From CAZOBJ01 sp964577825 (GTDB lineage: Bacteria; Planctomycetota; SZUA-567; JAFGNG01), in contig CAZOBJ010000004.1 of NCBI GenBank assembly GCA_964577825.1, positions 4,266 to 68,265 on the forward strand: a stretch of DNA of 64,000 bases. Reading direction: 5' to 3'. Made by a program: the position numbers and the translations under genes. The stretch's first letter is position 1. Every line of letters begins with the position of its first letter. The notes beneath the pieces are model-generated. The model did no database searches and had not been told where the DNA came from. It saw nothing but the letters and a program-made list of their open reading frames with translations. Below are positions 1 through 9,364 of this stretch, piece after piece.

Positions 1-1676
1 TCGCGCAACACGGCGTAACTGGGCGCAAAGGGCAACGGATACCCGGAATGGTTGAAGTAGAACACCCGTCCGTTCGGGTCGCTGGAAAACTGTCCGCCCA
101 GGTGCTCTTCCATGCGGCGGATCACGTCGTCGAAGGCCCGTGGGTCGGCCCGGTCGAACCTGAGCGCCTGGCCGTACGGACCGGCGTGATAGATGACCGA
201 ATCGCCTAGCGAACCCAGGACTTCGTCCGTGGGCACGCCCAGGATCTTCTGCTCGCGGGCGAGTGCGGCCAGGCTCAGGCGCGGGCCTTCGTCGTCGGTT
301 GACGGCCAGATGTCGCGCACCGCGTCGATGAGCACCGGGACCTCTTCATAGAGTTCGCGCAGGCTCACCCGCGCGGCGGCGAGCCCCTGCGCCCTGTCCG
401 GAACCTCGCCCGCGCCGCCGGTGAGGGTGTGCTCGAGCCGGAAGATCTGTAGGACGCCCGTACGCTCGCCCGGGGCGTACAGGTACACCGTCTGCCGCAG
501 CCCTTCGCCCAGCCAGTGCGTGCCCACGCCCACCGCGCGCACGCTGGGAAGGCCCAGCGCATGGATCACGCGTACGGTCTTCCTGTTGGTCACTTCTTCC
601 AGCACGGGGATCGCCCGCTGGGTGTCCAAATAGAAGAACGGCCCGTCGCGCTCGACCTCCGCGCCGCGGCGCGCGGCCAGGAACACGGGGCTCTCTGCCA
701 GCGAGGTCGTCTCCCTGGTGGCGTGTCGCGCGAGCATGCGCGCGAGCGCCTCGCCGTCTCGCGAGTAGATGAGCAGGTTGTCCACCAGCACGAAGAAGTT
801 CTGGTGCGGCGTGGGTATGACCAGAGCGGGCACGCCGTTGACCTTTACGGACTGGACCGGAATGCCCGGACTGAGCAATCGTTGTGTTAAGTCGCGCAGC
901 GCGGCATAGACCTTCCGGCGGTCAGGCGGCTGGGCGAAGGAAAAGCCCACTTCGATCAAGGGCATGCCGGTCTCCGGATCCAGGCCGCGGAAGCCGATGG
1001 CGATCTGCGAAGCGAGCAGGTCGCGCAAGATCGGCTCGTGCTGGCGGACGATCGGGTCGATCTCCTGTTGATATTCGTCGACCAGGGTCTGCCCGAGCGC
1101 GGAAAGCTCGCGCAGAAACCCGTCCACGTCGGGTTGCGCGGCCGCGGCCTCGTCGCGGTACTTGCCCACGAGGTCCCGGAACTCCCGCTCCTGTTCGTTC
1201 ACTGTCATCAGCAGGAAGGGGCAGACCCGGTCGGCCTGTGCGGCCACGGATCCGCCGGGTGCGTCCACGAGCGCGCGCAATTCGCGCGCGTGCCGGCTCC
1301 ACAGGGCCTTGGCCTCCGGGCGCTCGTGTTCCACGAGCTCGGCCGCAACGAGCTGTCCCTGCATCGTGTTCTGGAGGATGAGATCGATGGTCTCGTTGCG
1401 GCGCAGCTTGAGCAGGTCCAGGAACTCTGCCACCTCCGGGTGATCGGCCATGCGGCCGATCGCGCCTTGCTTGAGTCCGTCCCAGAATCCCATGTCCGGG
1501 TAGGACCGGACAAAGGCGATCGTGTCCGACGGCAGCACGTCCGCAAGTCCGAGGCGTGGCGCGGACGGAGTCGGTCGGACCGGCGGTTGCGCCGCGGACG
1601 CGTACGTGAGCAGCGCGGTGCAAATGATCGCCAGGAGCCCGGCAGCCCTCAGCCGGGTTCGACAGCAGGTAGGCAT
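1..1676 (-). CDS. DUF3352-like secreted protein, C-terminus cut by window edge
   Basis: Reading leftwards from an ATG at 1674-1676, an open frame of 558 codons runs off the left edge without a stop. The first 30 residues (MPTCCRTRLRAAGLLAIICT, then ALLTYASAAQ) form a signal peptide with a probable Ala-x-Ala cleavage site, so the product is exported. The mature start, with LPSDT followed by a helix-rich stretch, resembles the start of the planctomycete-type DUF3352 family, as do the two genes upstream. The gene lies 19 bp downstream of its neighbour (1696-3921) on the same strand and is the third cistron of a DUF3352-like operon. The biochemical role of this family is unknown. I am confident of the coding frame and export; the family call rests on general resemblance and on the tandem neighbours. 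Confidence 0.75.
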   Translation of the reverse strand, partial: MPTCCRTRLRAAGLLAIICTALLTYASAAQPPVRPTPSAPRLGLADVLPSDTIAFVRSYPDMGFWDGLKQGAIGRMADHPEVAEFLDLLKLRRNETIDLILQNTMQGQLVAAELVEHERPEAKALWSRHARELRALVDAPGGSVAAQADRVCPFLLMTVNEQEREFRDLVGKYRDEAAAAQPDVDGFLRELSALGQTLVDEYQQEIDPIVRQHEPILRDLLASQIAIGFRGLDPETGMPLIEVGFSFAQPPDRRKVYAALRDLTQRLLSPGIPVQSVKVNGVPALVIPTPHQNFFVLVDNLLIYSRDGEALARMLARHATRETTSLAESPVFLAARRGAEVERDGPFFYLDTQRAIPVLEEVTNRKTVRVIHALGLPSVRAVGVGTHWLGEGLRQTVYLYAPGERTGVLQIFRLEHTLTGGAGEVPDRAQGLAAARVSLRELYEEVPVLIDAVRDIWPSTDDEGPRLSLAALAREQKILGVPTDEVLGSLGDSVIYHAGPYGQALRFDRADPRAFDDVIRRMEEHLGGQFSSDPNGRVFYFNHSGYPLPFAPSYAVLR

Positions 1677-1695
1677 GGACAGGGACCCCCTATTC

Positions 1696-3921
1696 TCACT
1701 CTCTCGTTTCGTGCGGTTCCGATGCGGGTACCGGCTCGGTTGAGACGCTCTCAAGAATCCGTCGGGCGCGCGCGCGTGTCAGGCGTTTCACGCGTCCGTC
1801 CGCAAACAATATCCATACGTGCTCCCGGCCGGTGTCAAGGGGCTCGTGCGCGAGCGGGCGGGCGGCAGCCGGCGAGGCCGGCGCAGGGACGAGCACGAAC
1901 CGGCGGTGCGCGTTCTCTCTCTCCGGACAGACCGCCGCCTCGGTGCGCAGCCCCCCAGGTTCGAACAGGTCCTGCCAGCCGGCGGGCGGGTGGCCGGTTT
2001 CGCGCACGCAGGTGCGCCAGGCGGCGTGAATGGCCTGCAGGCGCGCGCGCACCGTGGCTCGGCGCTCCTCGGCGCGGCGCTCTGCGCGGGCATGGCCCAG
2101 GATCCCGGCCACCGCGGCCATGCGCACTACGCCGCCGGGGCCGCGGAAAAGATCCGCGAAGTGCCCCCCGGCCCACGCGGGCGCGCCCCACAGCCCCGCA
2201 GGGCCGACGGCCACGAGTGCGACGCCCTCCGGGCGACGCACGACCGTGACCGTGGTATCCGTCCAGGCGACCCCCAGGTCCGTTGCCGGCGGCAGGACCG
2301 CGGGATCGGCCTCGAATCCGGGTACGGCCGTGGCCGCGTGCAGCGCGCAGGCCAGGCCGCGGTAGAGCGCAGGCAGCGCATGGCTGGTGCGCAGGTAGGC
2401 GACGGCGGCGGCCGGGTCGCCCTCGACCGAGGCCAGGGCCGCCTGGAACCCGGGGCTCGCGGCCAGGCCATTCTCTTCGGCGCGCGCGAGATATCGGGCG
2501 AGCACATGCGGGTAGGCCGCGATCCATAGCGACTCGTCCGTGAGCGCGAGCGCGGGCGCCACGCCCGCGCGCCCGCCGGGCGGCAGGCGATAGAGGACCG
2601 GAATCCCGCTGCACTCCGTGGTGCGCCATGCGCCGGGTCCGGTTGCCTGCCGAAGGTCCGCGAGGCACTGGCGCGCGAGAGACGCGTCGCGCACCGGCAC
2701 GTGCACGATCGAGTCCGGAGGATACAGGCGCGGCGCGCTCCTCTCTCGGGCCGGGAACAGGGAGATGCTGCCCGTGAACGCCTGGCCGATCTGTTCGCGT
2801 ACCGACAGGCCGCTGGCCGCTTCCCGGTCCTGGAGCGCTTGCTCCCATCGCGCGGCCAGCTCGGGCGCGCCCGCCTGCAAATGAGGCGCAATCCGTTCCC
2901 ACAGCCCGTCCAGGTCCAGGTGGATCGCGACGAAGCAGTCGGCCTCGTGCGGGGCCAGCGCGGCTTGGGCGGCCGGGTCGGGGCGGTTCTGGAGTGCGGC
3001 CAGCAGGCCGGTCGGGCCGTCGGGCGTGGAAAGAGAAAGGGTGTGCGCCACCCGGCCGTCCTGTCGGGTGCGCCCGCCGAGCGCAAGGTACTCGGCGCCC
3101 TCGAGCCCCGAGACCGCAAGCATGGTCTTCACTCGCGGCTCGCCCAGGGAAGCGAACGCCTCCACCAGAGGCCGCACCCGCACGAACAGGAAGGCATGCT
3201 CGGCGGAGGCCCGGGTGCGGGACAGCGCATCGCCGAACAGGGGCAGGTCGGCGAGGGCGGGGTTGGGCGTCTGCTCCAGGGCGGCCAGGTCATCGCGGCC
3301 GCCGCCCAGCACGACGACGAGCCGCCCCGGGGCCACGCGCAAGGCGCCGTTCAGGGGCGCGAGCAAATCATATCCCCCCTCGCCGTCCGGGCGGACGAAC
3401 GCGGGCAGGCCGTGATGCAGCCGCCCGGCCGCGACTGCGGCGCGCACCTCGTCGCGCAACCGCACCTGCACGGCCACGAGCGGGCGCCCGGTGCTCGTGG
3501 AAAGCCCGGGCACCGCCAGGGTCAGCTCGCCGTCCAGCGAATCGAGCCAGTCGGCGAGCTTGCCCGCCTGCTCGCGCCGCGCGGCGGCGGCAGCGCTGCG
3601 CGCCGGGGGCGGCAGGGGCGCCTGGGGCAACAGGGCGCAGAGCACGGCCTCCAGGATCGCGGCCTTGTCCCGGTCGACCTCGTCCAGGAAGGCCTGAACC
3701 TGCGGATGGCCGGTCACCTGCGCGAGCGCGGTGCGCGGGCCTTCGGGATTGCGGGACGCGCGTGCGGGCACATGCAGGTAGACAAGCGTGTGCTCGGGCA
3801 GGACCCGCGTGAGGGGCAAGGGCGCGCCTGGCTCGGCGCAGCGGCCGTGTGCGGCCCACAGGCCGCAGGCGGCGAGCGCGAGGATCAGTGCGGCGCTGTA
3901 GCACCGGGTGCGCTCTCTCAT
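1696..3921 (-). CDS. DUF3352-like secreted protein with prepilin-like C-terminal tail
   Basis: 741 residues from ATG 3919-3921. Longer in-frame starts upstream would overlap the previous gene heavily, whereas this ATG overlaps its stop by 4 bp (ATGA on the minus strand), which implies translational coupling. Residues 1-28 (MRERTRCYSAALILALAACG...) are a signal peptide. The body begins with LPEHTLVYLHVPARA, a typical DUF3352-type opening, and repeats long alanine/leucine-rich helices and short strands. The last about 110 residues differ: they contain IHAAWRTCVRETGHPPAGW and ILFADGRVKRL, which resemble the C-terminal part of planctomycete DUF1559/pseudopilin proteins, where an FADG(H/R)V motif ends the domain. 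Function is unknown; extracytoplasmic location is inferred from the signal peptide. Confidence 0.8.
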   Translation of the reverse strand: MRERTRCYSAALILALAACGLWAAHGRCAEPGAPLPLTRVLPEHTLVYLHVPARASRNPEGPRTALAQVTGHPQVQAFLDEVDRDKAAILEAVLCALLPQAPLPPPARSAAAAARREQAGKLADWLDSLDGELTLAVPGLSTSTGRPLVAVQVRLRDEVRAAVAAGRLHHGLPAFVRPDGEGGYDLLAPLNGALRVAPGRLVVVLGGGRDDLAALEQTPNPALADLPLFGDALSRTRASAEHAFLFVRVRPLVEAFASLGEPRVKTMLAVSGLEGAEYLALGGRTRQDGRVAHTLSLSTPDGPTGLLAALQNRPDPAAQAALAPHEADCFVAIHLDLDGLWERIAPHLQAGAPELAARWEQALQDREAASGLSVREQIGQAFTGSISLFPARERSAPRLYPPDSIVHVPVRDASLARQCLADLRQATGPGAWRTTECSGIPVLYRLPPGGRAGVAPALALTDESLWIAAYPHVLARYLARAEENGLAASPGFQAALASVEGDPAAAVAYLRTSHALPALYRGLACALHAATAVPGFEADPAVLPPATDLGVAWTDTTVTVVRRPEGVALVAVGPAGLWGAPAWAGGHFADLFRGPGGVVRMAAVAGILGHARAERRAEERRATVRARLQAIHAAWRTCVRETGHPPAGWQDLFEPGGLRTEAAVCPERENAHRRFVLVPAPASPAAARPLAHEPLDTGREHVWILFADGRVKRLTRARARRILESVSTEPVPASEPHETRE

Positions 3922-5711
3922 CGCACCGCCTCCGGCCGCACAGGCTCGAGCGCCGGCACGGGCGTCTGCGGGAGCGTGAGATCGGGGTCGGCATCCGGGC
4001 TCAGGACCGCCGCGGCCACGGGCAGGCCCAGGGGCCCCTCGGTGAGCGCGGCCGCGGTCGCCAGGGCGGGGGTCAGGGCGTCCCACACGCCGAAGGGGCC
4101 GTACCAGGTGAGCTCCAGTCCCGCGTCCGTGCGCCGGAGGGTGGCAGCGAGTCCACCCCCGTCCACGTCCGTGAGCACGGTTCCAAGCGCGGGCAGCGTG
4201 CCCGCGTCGAACAGGTTCGGGTCAAGCGCAAGCGCGCTCTGCACCATGGCGAGCGCGACCTCGTACCCGTCCACCACGGGCCGCGCATCGGGTGCGTACA
4301 CGAGCATCGCGCCTTCGGGCACCTCTGCGGTCAGGCGCGCGAACTCATCCGCCTGGGGCAGGGGCGTGAAGTCCGGACCATCGAGCCGTGCGAGCACGCT
4401 TTTCACCGTGAGTACCTGCCCCCCCACGAGGACGGTGTGCTCGTCCACAAAGCAGTAGGCCGGCGCGACCGGAAGCGGGCCGTCGAATTGGTTCCAGTAG
4501 CGGATCGTATGGCCGCGATAGACCAGGCTGCGCGAGCGCGCCTCGTCCAGACACGCGTCCACGCGGGCGAGGTAGGCCTCCAGGGCCTTGCGGTCGCGCA
4601 CGTCCGCGAACGCGTACAGCCCGCTTGGGCCGGAGGCGATCGAGCATTCGGGGCCGAGGGCTGCGAAGAGCTCGGTGAACTCGAAGCGCGCGGTCTCTTC
4701 GAACGCGTCGATCGCGCGCAGGAGCGCCCCCACCTCTTGCGCGGGCTCCCCTTGGTCGGCGCTCAGTGCTTCGAGCCCACCTCGCAGGGCCAGCCACAGG
4801 CGAGGCAGGCGCACGCGCGCGGTGGCGAACCCCGTGGCCTCGGCCGGTACGTACCGGGCGTGGCGCGCGCTCGCGGAGTCCGCGTGGAGCATGCGCGTGG
4901 GCTCGGGCGCGGGATTGGAGTCTTCCAGGAACACGGTGGTGCGATACCCGTGCTTGTGCGGGGTGCAGGCGAGCGCCGCGCGGCCGATCGTCCCGAGCCC
5001 CTGCGCGCGCTCGCCGCGCCGCACGCGCACAAAGGTCAGCCAGCCCCCGCGCTCGGGATCCAGGCTGCCGCGCGCCCGTGCATACAGATCCGTGCCCGCC
5101 AGGGTCGACAGGCTCGCCGCGGCCTCGGGATCGAGAGCATCTTCGTCGAGCATGGGAAACGTGTCCGGCCCGATGCCGATGACGAGGTCCTCGCCGCGGA
5201 CGGTCCAGGCCACGGGTCGGCCGTCGAACACGAGTGCGCCCGTATCGGCTCCGCCGGGGGGCTCGGTCGGTTGCGCGTCGTCGGCCATCTCCAGCAGGGC
5301 CTCTTCGATGCGGGGCAGGGCCGCGGCCAGCCGGGGCGCCTGGGCGCCGAGGCGCACGTGCACGACCACGCGCGGCGCGCCGTTGGGTCCGGGTTCGAGC
5401 AGGGCCGCGCCCGCCGGACCGGGCGCCTGGGCCAGCAACTTCCGCATGGACACCCCGGTCCAGATGGCGCTCACGGCGTCCAGGGCCTGGAGCTGCGCGC
5501 GCGCGGGTGCCCAGGCGCTGCGCACGCCCGGGTCCTGCAAGAACCGGTGCAGCCCGGTCAAGGGCTGCGCGTCGGGGCCCGGGAACCAGACCACGCACAA
5601 CGGCGCGGACTGCGGCACGTGCGCGGGCAGTGCGAAGGCCTGCTCGGCTGCGCCCGCCGGACACGCCGCTGTCAGGACCAGGGCACAGAGGACCGGTCGC
5701 CAGGAAACCAT
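3918..5711 (-). CDS. DUF3352-like secreted protein (first gene of the tandem set)
   Basis: 597 residues from ATG 5709-5711, preceded by a strong ribosome site GGAGGAGG about 12 bases upstream. The open frame extends further upstream, but that part runs antisense through the acyl carrier protein gene and lacks a ribosome site. Residues 1-22 (MVSWRPVLCALVLTAACPAG) form a signal peptide cleaved near AGA-AEQ. The mature protein has no further hydrophobic segment and no cofactor motif that I recognise. Its start and length resemble the two genes that follow it, so it is probably a divergent paralogue. It heads a three-gene minus-strand operon and is transcribed divergently from the acyl carrier protein gene across 267 bp. 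Role unknown. Confidence 0.78.
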   Translation of the reverse strand: MVSWRPVLCALVLTAACPAGAAEQAFALPAHVPQSAPLCVVWFPGPDAQPLTGLHRFLQDPGVRSAWAPARAQLQALDAVSAIWTGVSMRKLLAQAPGPAGAALLEPGPNGAPRVVVHVRLGAQAPRLAAALPRIEEALLEMADDAQPTEPPGGADTGALVFDGRPVAWTVRGEDLVIGIGPDTFPMLDEDALDPEAAASLSTLAGTDLYARARGSLDPERGGWLTFVRVRRGERAQGLGTIGRAALACTPHKHGYRTTVFLEDSNPAPEPTRMLHADSASARHARYVPAEATGFATARVRLPRLWLALRGGLEALSADQGEPAQEVGALLRAIDAFEETARFEFTELFAALGPECSIASGPSGLYAFADVRDRKALEAYLARVDACLDEARSRSLVYRGHTIRYWNQFDGPLPVAPAYCFVDEHTVLVGGQVLTVKSVLARLDGPDFTPLPQADEFARLTAEVPEGAMLVYAPDARPVVDGYEVALAMVQSALALDPNLFDAGTLPALGTVLTDVDGGGLAATLRRTDAGLELTWYGPFGVWDALTPALATAAALTEGPLGLPVAAAVLSPDADPDLTLPQTPVPALEPVRPEAVR

Positions 5712-5861
5712 GCGTAAGAGACGCCTCCTCCGGGGGAACCGCGGGACCCCGCGCGCGTACAACCGAGTATCAGGCTCGCGGGGGCCTTCCCTCGCGTGAT
5801 ACTGAATCTGCGGCCCCAAGTCGAGCCAAAACCGCGCGTTCGCCCCTGTCTCGAAAAGTGC

Positions 5862-5890
5862 TTGCAAGAACGGCGGGCCGCCGGTATGTT
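5862..5890 (+). promoter_or_regulatory. Probable sigma-70 promoter for the acyl carrier protein gene
   Basis: TTGCAA (5862-5867) and TATGTT (5885-5890) are separated by 17 bases. This leaves a leader of about 80 bases before the start of the acyl carrier protein. It lies in the 267 bp divergent region shared with the DUF3352-like operon; I did not find an equally good minus-strand promoter there. Confidence 0.45.
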
Positions 5891-5978
5891 CACATGTCTT
5901 TGCGCAGTTGCGCCGCGCGTTCGGCATGACGTTCTGCCGGGCGCCGTTGTGAACAATCGGCCCGAAAGGGGGAGGATG

Positions 5979-6233
5979 ATGGACAGGAACGAGGTGCAGA
6001 CCAGGGTCAAGCAGGCCATCGCGCGGGTGCTCGGCGCCGAGGAGTCCGAGATCCAGGACACCAGCAACTTCGTGTTCGACCTGGGCGCGGACAGCCAGCA
6101 GTCGGTGGAGCTCGTGGCCGCGTTCGAGGAGGAATTCGACATCGAGATGGACGAGGACGAGGCCCTCGCCGTCCAGTCCGTGGGCGATGCGGTGAACTTC
6201 ATCGCCGGCCACCTGGAGTCGGCCGGCCGGTAG
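5979..6233 (+). CDS. Acyl carrier protein, stand-alone
   Basis: 84 residues. Two adjacent ATGs exist (5976 and 5979); the purine-rich GGGGGAGG at 5968-5975 spaces better to the second. The sequence has the four-helix carrier-protein pattern: LGADSQQSVELV with the phosphopantetheine-accepting Ser39, followed by AFEEEFDIEMDEDEA and VGDAVNFI. The protein would carry acyl chains as thioesters on a 4'-phosphopantetheine arm in the cytoplasm. The residues after the serine are QQ, where housekeeping fatty-acid ACPs normally have LD or LM, so this may be a specialised ACP rather than AcpP. No fatty-acid synthase genes are adjacent; the next gene, 37 bp downstream, is an NDP-forming acyl-CoA synthetase. 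The ACP call is firm, its pathway is not. Confidence 0.9.
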   Translation: MDRNEVQTRVKQAIARVLGAEESEIQDTSNFVFDLGADSQQSVELVAAFEEEFDIEMDEDEALAVQSVGDAVNFIAGHLESAGR

Positions 6234-6270
6234 CTCGCCGGGACGCCGTCATCCGTTGCGGAGGAACTGC

Positions 6271-8412
6271 ATGTCTTTGCGCGTCCCCAAGAACATCGAC
6301 GCCGTCTTTGCCCCGCAGTCGGTCGCCGTCGTGGGCGCCACGCGCACGCGCGGCACCGTGCCCCACGACATCTTTCAGAACATCCTGGACGGCGGATTCC
6401 AGGGCGTCACCTACCCGGTGAGCCCGCGCTCGCCGTCGATCAGCGGGGTGAAGGCGTACAAATACGTGGTCGACATCCCCGACGAGGTGGACCTCGCGAT
6501 CATCGTGTTCCCGAGCTCGGTCTGCCACCTGGCCCTGGAGCAGTGCGGCCAGAAGGGGGTGAAGGCGGCGATCATCATCTCCGCCGGCTTCCGCGAGGTG
6601 GGCCCCGGCGGGGCGGACCGGGAGCGCCAGGCCCAGGAGATCGCGGCCAAGTACGGCATCAACCTGATCGGCCCGAACTGCCTGGGCGCGATCAACACCG
6701 ACCCGTCCGTGAGCCTGAACGCGAGCTTCGCCCGGAAGATGCCCGCCGAAGGGAGCATCGCGTTCCTGAGCCAGTCCGGGGCCCTGTGCACCGCGGTCCT
6801 GGACTACGCGCGCGGCAAGCACATCGGGTTCTCCAAGTTCATCTCCTTCGGGAACAAGGCGGACATCAACGAGATCGACCTGCTCCACTACCTGGCCGCG
6901 GACAAGGCGACCAAGGTGATCCTCATCTACCTGGAGGAAATCACCGACGGGCGCGGCCTGCTGGAGGCCGCCCAGACCGTCATCCGCGAGACGGGCAAGC
7001 CGATCCTGGCCATCAAGAGCGGCCGCACCCACGCCGGGGCCTCGGCCGCGGCCAGCCACACCGGCAGCCTGGCGGGTTCGGACGACGTGTGCGACGCGAT
7101 CTTCCGCCAGGCGGGCATCCTGCGGTGCCGCACGATCGAGGAGATGTTCAACAAGGCGACCGCGCTTGCCTACCAGCCGTGGCCGCGCTCGGACCGCGTG
7201 GCCATTGTCACCAACGCAGGCGGCCCGGGCGTCATGGCCACGGACGCGTGCGTGGAGAACGGGCTGTCTCTGGCGCGTTTCTCGGAGGAGACCAGGTCCG
7301 TGCTCAAGGACCGGCTGCCGCGCACCGCGAACCTGAACAACCCGGTGGACGTGATCGGCGACGCGCGCTCGGACCGGTACGCCACCGCCCTGGGCGCGGT
7401 CCTCAAAGACGCGGACACCGCGGGCGCCATGGTCATCCTCACCCCGCAGTCCATGACCGATATCGACGCCATCGCGGACGAGATCGTGCGCACCGCGGCG
7501 GCGAATCCGGACAAGCCGGTGCTAGCCTCGTTCATGGGCGAGGCGGACGTGCGCACGGGCATCGACATCCTGCAGCGCAACCACATTCCCCATTACATCC
7601 TGCCCGAGTCCATGGCCTCGGCTTTTGCCGCGGCGCGCGAGGTCGAGCGCCTGGGCGCGGTGACCCGGGAGCCGGTGGCCCGGTTCGAGGACGTCGACCC
7701 GGTCCGTGCCCGGCAGGTGCTCTCCCAAGCGGGCGACCAGGGGTACCTGCCCGAGGCGCAGGCGTTCCAGGTGCTGGAGGCTTACGGCCTGCCGGTGCTC
7801 GGCACGGACGTGGCCGCCACCGCCGACGAGGCCGCGGCGGCGGCCGCGCGCGCCGGGTTCCCGGCCGTCATGAAGGTGAACAGCCCCGACGTCGTGCACA
7901 AGCTGGACGTGGGCGGGGTGATGCTCGACATCGCCACCGGGGAAGAGGCCCACGCCGCGTTCGAGTCGATCGTTGCGGCCGTGGGCAAGGCGCATCCGGA
8001 GGCCCGGGTAGACGGCGTGACGGTGCGCCGGATGATCCCCGCGGGCCAGGAGGTCATCCTCGGATGCAGGCGCGACCCGGTGTTCGGCCCGGTCATCATG
8101 TTCGGGCTGGGCGGCTCGTTCGTGGAGGTCTTCCGCGACGTGAGCTTCCGGGCCGCGCCCGTGGACGAGCACGCGGTGCACACCATGGTCCGGGAGGTGC
8201 AGAGCTTCCCGCTCCTGTCCGGCGCGCGGGGGCGAGCGCCCTGCGACGTGGCCGCGGTGGAGACCTGCATCAAGCGCCTGGCGCAGCTGGCCGTGGACCT
8301 GCCCGAGGTGGCCGAGCTCGACATGAACCCGGTAATCGTGCAGGAGGACGGAGAGGGCGCCTTCGTGGCCGACGCGCGGATTCTCGTGTCCGAGCCCGCG
8401 GCGGCCTCGTGA
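6271..8412 (+). CDS. Acetate/acyl-CoA ligase, NDP-forming
   Basis: 713 residues from ATG 6271, placed 6 bases after GGAGG (6260-6264). Domains in order are: an N-terminal CoA-binding Rossmann domain (VAVVGATRTRGTVPHDIF near the start), a succinyl-CoA-ligase-like domain containing GPNCLGAIN, SQSGAL and the phospho-histidine segment ASHTGSLAGSD, and a C-terminal ATP-grasp domain (MKVNSPDVVHKLDVGGV, then ELDMNPVIV). This is the single-chain alpha-beta fusion of ADP-forming acyl-CoA synthetase. It interconverts acyl-CoA, ADP and phosphate with free acid, CoA and ATP, and in fermenters conserves energy as ATP from acetyl-CoA. Substrate cannot be read from the sequence. It follows the ACP gene by 37 bp and may share its transcript; the next gene (nagB) starts after a 118 bp gap. 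Confidence 0.9.
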   Translation: MSLRVPKNIDAVFAPQSVAVVGATRTRGTVPHDIFQNILDGGFQGVTYPVSPRSPSISGVKAYKYVVDIPDEVDLAIIVFPSSVCHLALEQCGQKGVKAAIIISAGFREVGPGGADRERQAQEIAAKYGINLIGPNCLGAINTDPSVSLNASFARKMPAEGSIAFLSQSGALCTAVLDYARGKHIGFSKFISFGNKADINEIDLLHYLAADKATKVILIYLEEITDGRGLLEAAQTVIRETGKPILAIKSGRTHAGASAAASHTGSLAGSDDVCDAIFRQAGILRCRTIEEMFNKATALAYQPWPRSDRVAIVTNAGGPGVMATDACVENGLSLARFSEETRSVLKDRLPRTANLNNPVDVIGDARSDRYATALGAVLKDADTAGAMVILTPQSMTDIDAIADEIVRTAAANPDKPVLASFMGEADVRTGIDILQRNHIPHYILPESMASAFAAAREVERLGAVTREPVARFEDVDPVRARQVLSQAGDQGYLPEAQAFQVLEAYGLPVLGTDVAATADEAAAAAARAGFPAVMKVNSPDVVHKLDVGGVMLDIATGEEAHAAFESIVAAVGKAHPEARVDGVTVRRMIPAGQEVILGCRRDPVFGPVIMFGLGGSFVEVFRDVSFRAAPVDEHAVHTMVREVQSFPLLSGARGRAPCDVAAVETCIKRLAQLAVDLPEVAELDMNPVIVQEDGEGAFVADARILVSEPAAAS

Positions 8413-8530
8413 GCGACGTGACCAACGGCACCAGAAACCGCGGGCCCGCTCGTCGGCGGGCGCGCACCGACAGGTAGACCGCCTCGCCGCCGGACCGGCC
8501 GCGGCAGGGGCCCAGGAAGAAGGGGAAACC

Positions 8531-9337
8531 ATGCGCATTATCATTCAGCACGACTATGCTGCGCTGAGCCAATGGAACGCCCATTACATCGCCCGGCGCA
8601 TCCTGGACTACGGACCGTCCAAGGACCGGCCGTTCGTGCTGGGCCTGCCCACCGGGTCGACGCCCATCGGCACGTACCAGGGGCTCGTGGAGCTGCACAA
8701 GCAGGGGACGCTCAGCTTCCAGCACGTGGTCACCTTCAACATGGACGAGTACGTGGCCCTGCCCGAGGAGCACCCGGAGAGCTATCACTCGTTCATGCGC
8801 AAGCATCTGTTCGACCACGTCGACATTCCCGAAGAGAACGTCAATATCCTGGACGGCAACGCCAAGGACCTGGAGGCCGAGTGCGAGGCCTACGAGCAGA
8901 AGATGGCCGACCTGGGCGGGGTGGAGCTGTTCCTCGGCGGCATCGGGCCGGACGGGCACATCGCGTTCAACGAGCCGGGCTCATCCCTGGGCAGCCGCAC
9001 GCGCGTGAAGACCCTGACCGAGGACACGGTGATCGCGAACAGCCGCTTCTTCGACAACGACGTGACCAAGGTGCCCAAGACCGCGCTGACCGTGGGCGTG
9101 GGCACGGTGATGGACGCGCGCGAGGTCATCATCCTCGTGAGCGGCCACAACAAGGCCCGCGCCCTGCAGAAGGTGGTCGAAGAGGGCGTCAACCACATCT
9201 GGACGGTCTCGGCGCTACAGATGCATCCGCACGGCATGATCGTGTGCGACGAAGAGTCCACCGCCGAGCTGAAGGTGGGTACGGTCAAGTACTTCAAGGA
9301 CATCGAGAGAGAGAATCTCAAGCCCGCCGAACTGTAG
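8531..9337 (+). CDS. nagB: Glucosamine-6-phosphate deaminase
   Basis: 268 residues, the usual length of the hexameric enzyme. It converts glucosamine 6-phosphate to fructose 6-phosphate and ammonia, the committed step of amino-sugar breakdown. The catalytic residues fall at the same numbers as in the E. coli enzyme: Asp72 in FNMDEY, and Asp141, His143 and Glu148 in GPDGHIAFNEP. The phosphate-binding loop LPTGSTP and the TVGVGTVMDAREV segment are intact. The start at 8531 follows a GAAGAAGGGG ribosome site. It is followed after 27 bp by the DUF4954 gene and then the ROK kinase, suggesting an amino-sugar catabolic operon. Confidence 0.97.
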   Translation: MRIIIQHDYAALSQWNAHYIARRILDYGPSKDRPFVLGLPTGSTPIGTYQGLVELHKQGTLSFQHVVTFNMDEYVALPEEHPESYHSFMRKHLFDHVDIPEENVNILDGNAKDLEAECEAYEQKMADLGGVELFLGGIGPDGHIAFNEPGSSLGSRTRVKTLTEDTVIANSRFFDNDVTKVPKTALTVGVGTVMDAREVIILVSGHNKARALQKVVEEGVNHIWTVSALQMHPHGMIVCDEESTAELKVGTVKYFKDIERENLKPAEL

Positions 9338-9364
9338 GGCGAGAGGATGGCAAGGGGGCGCATC

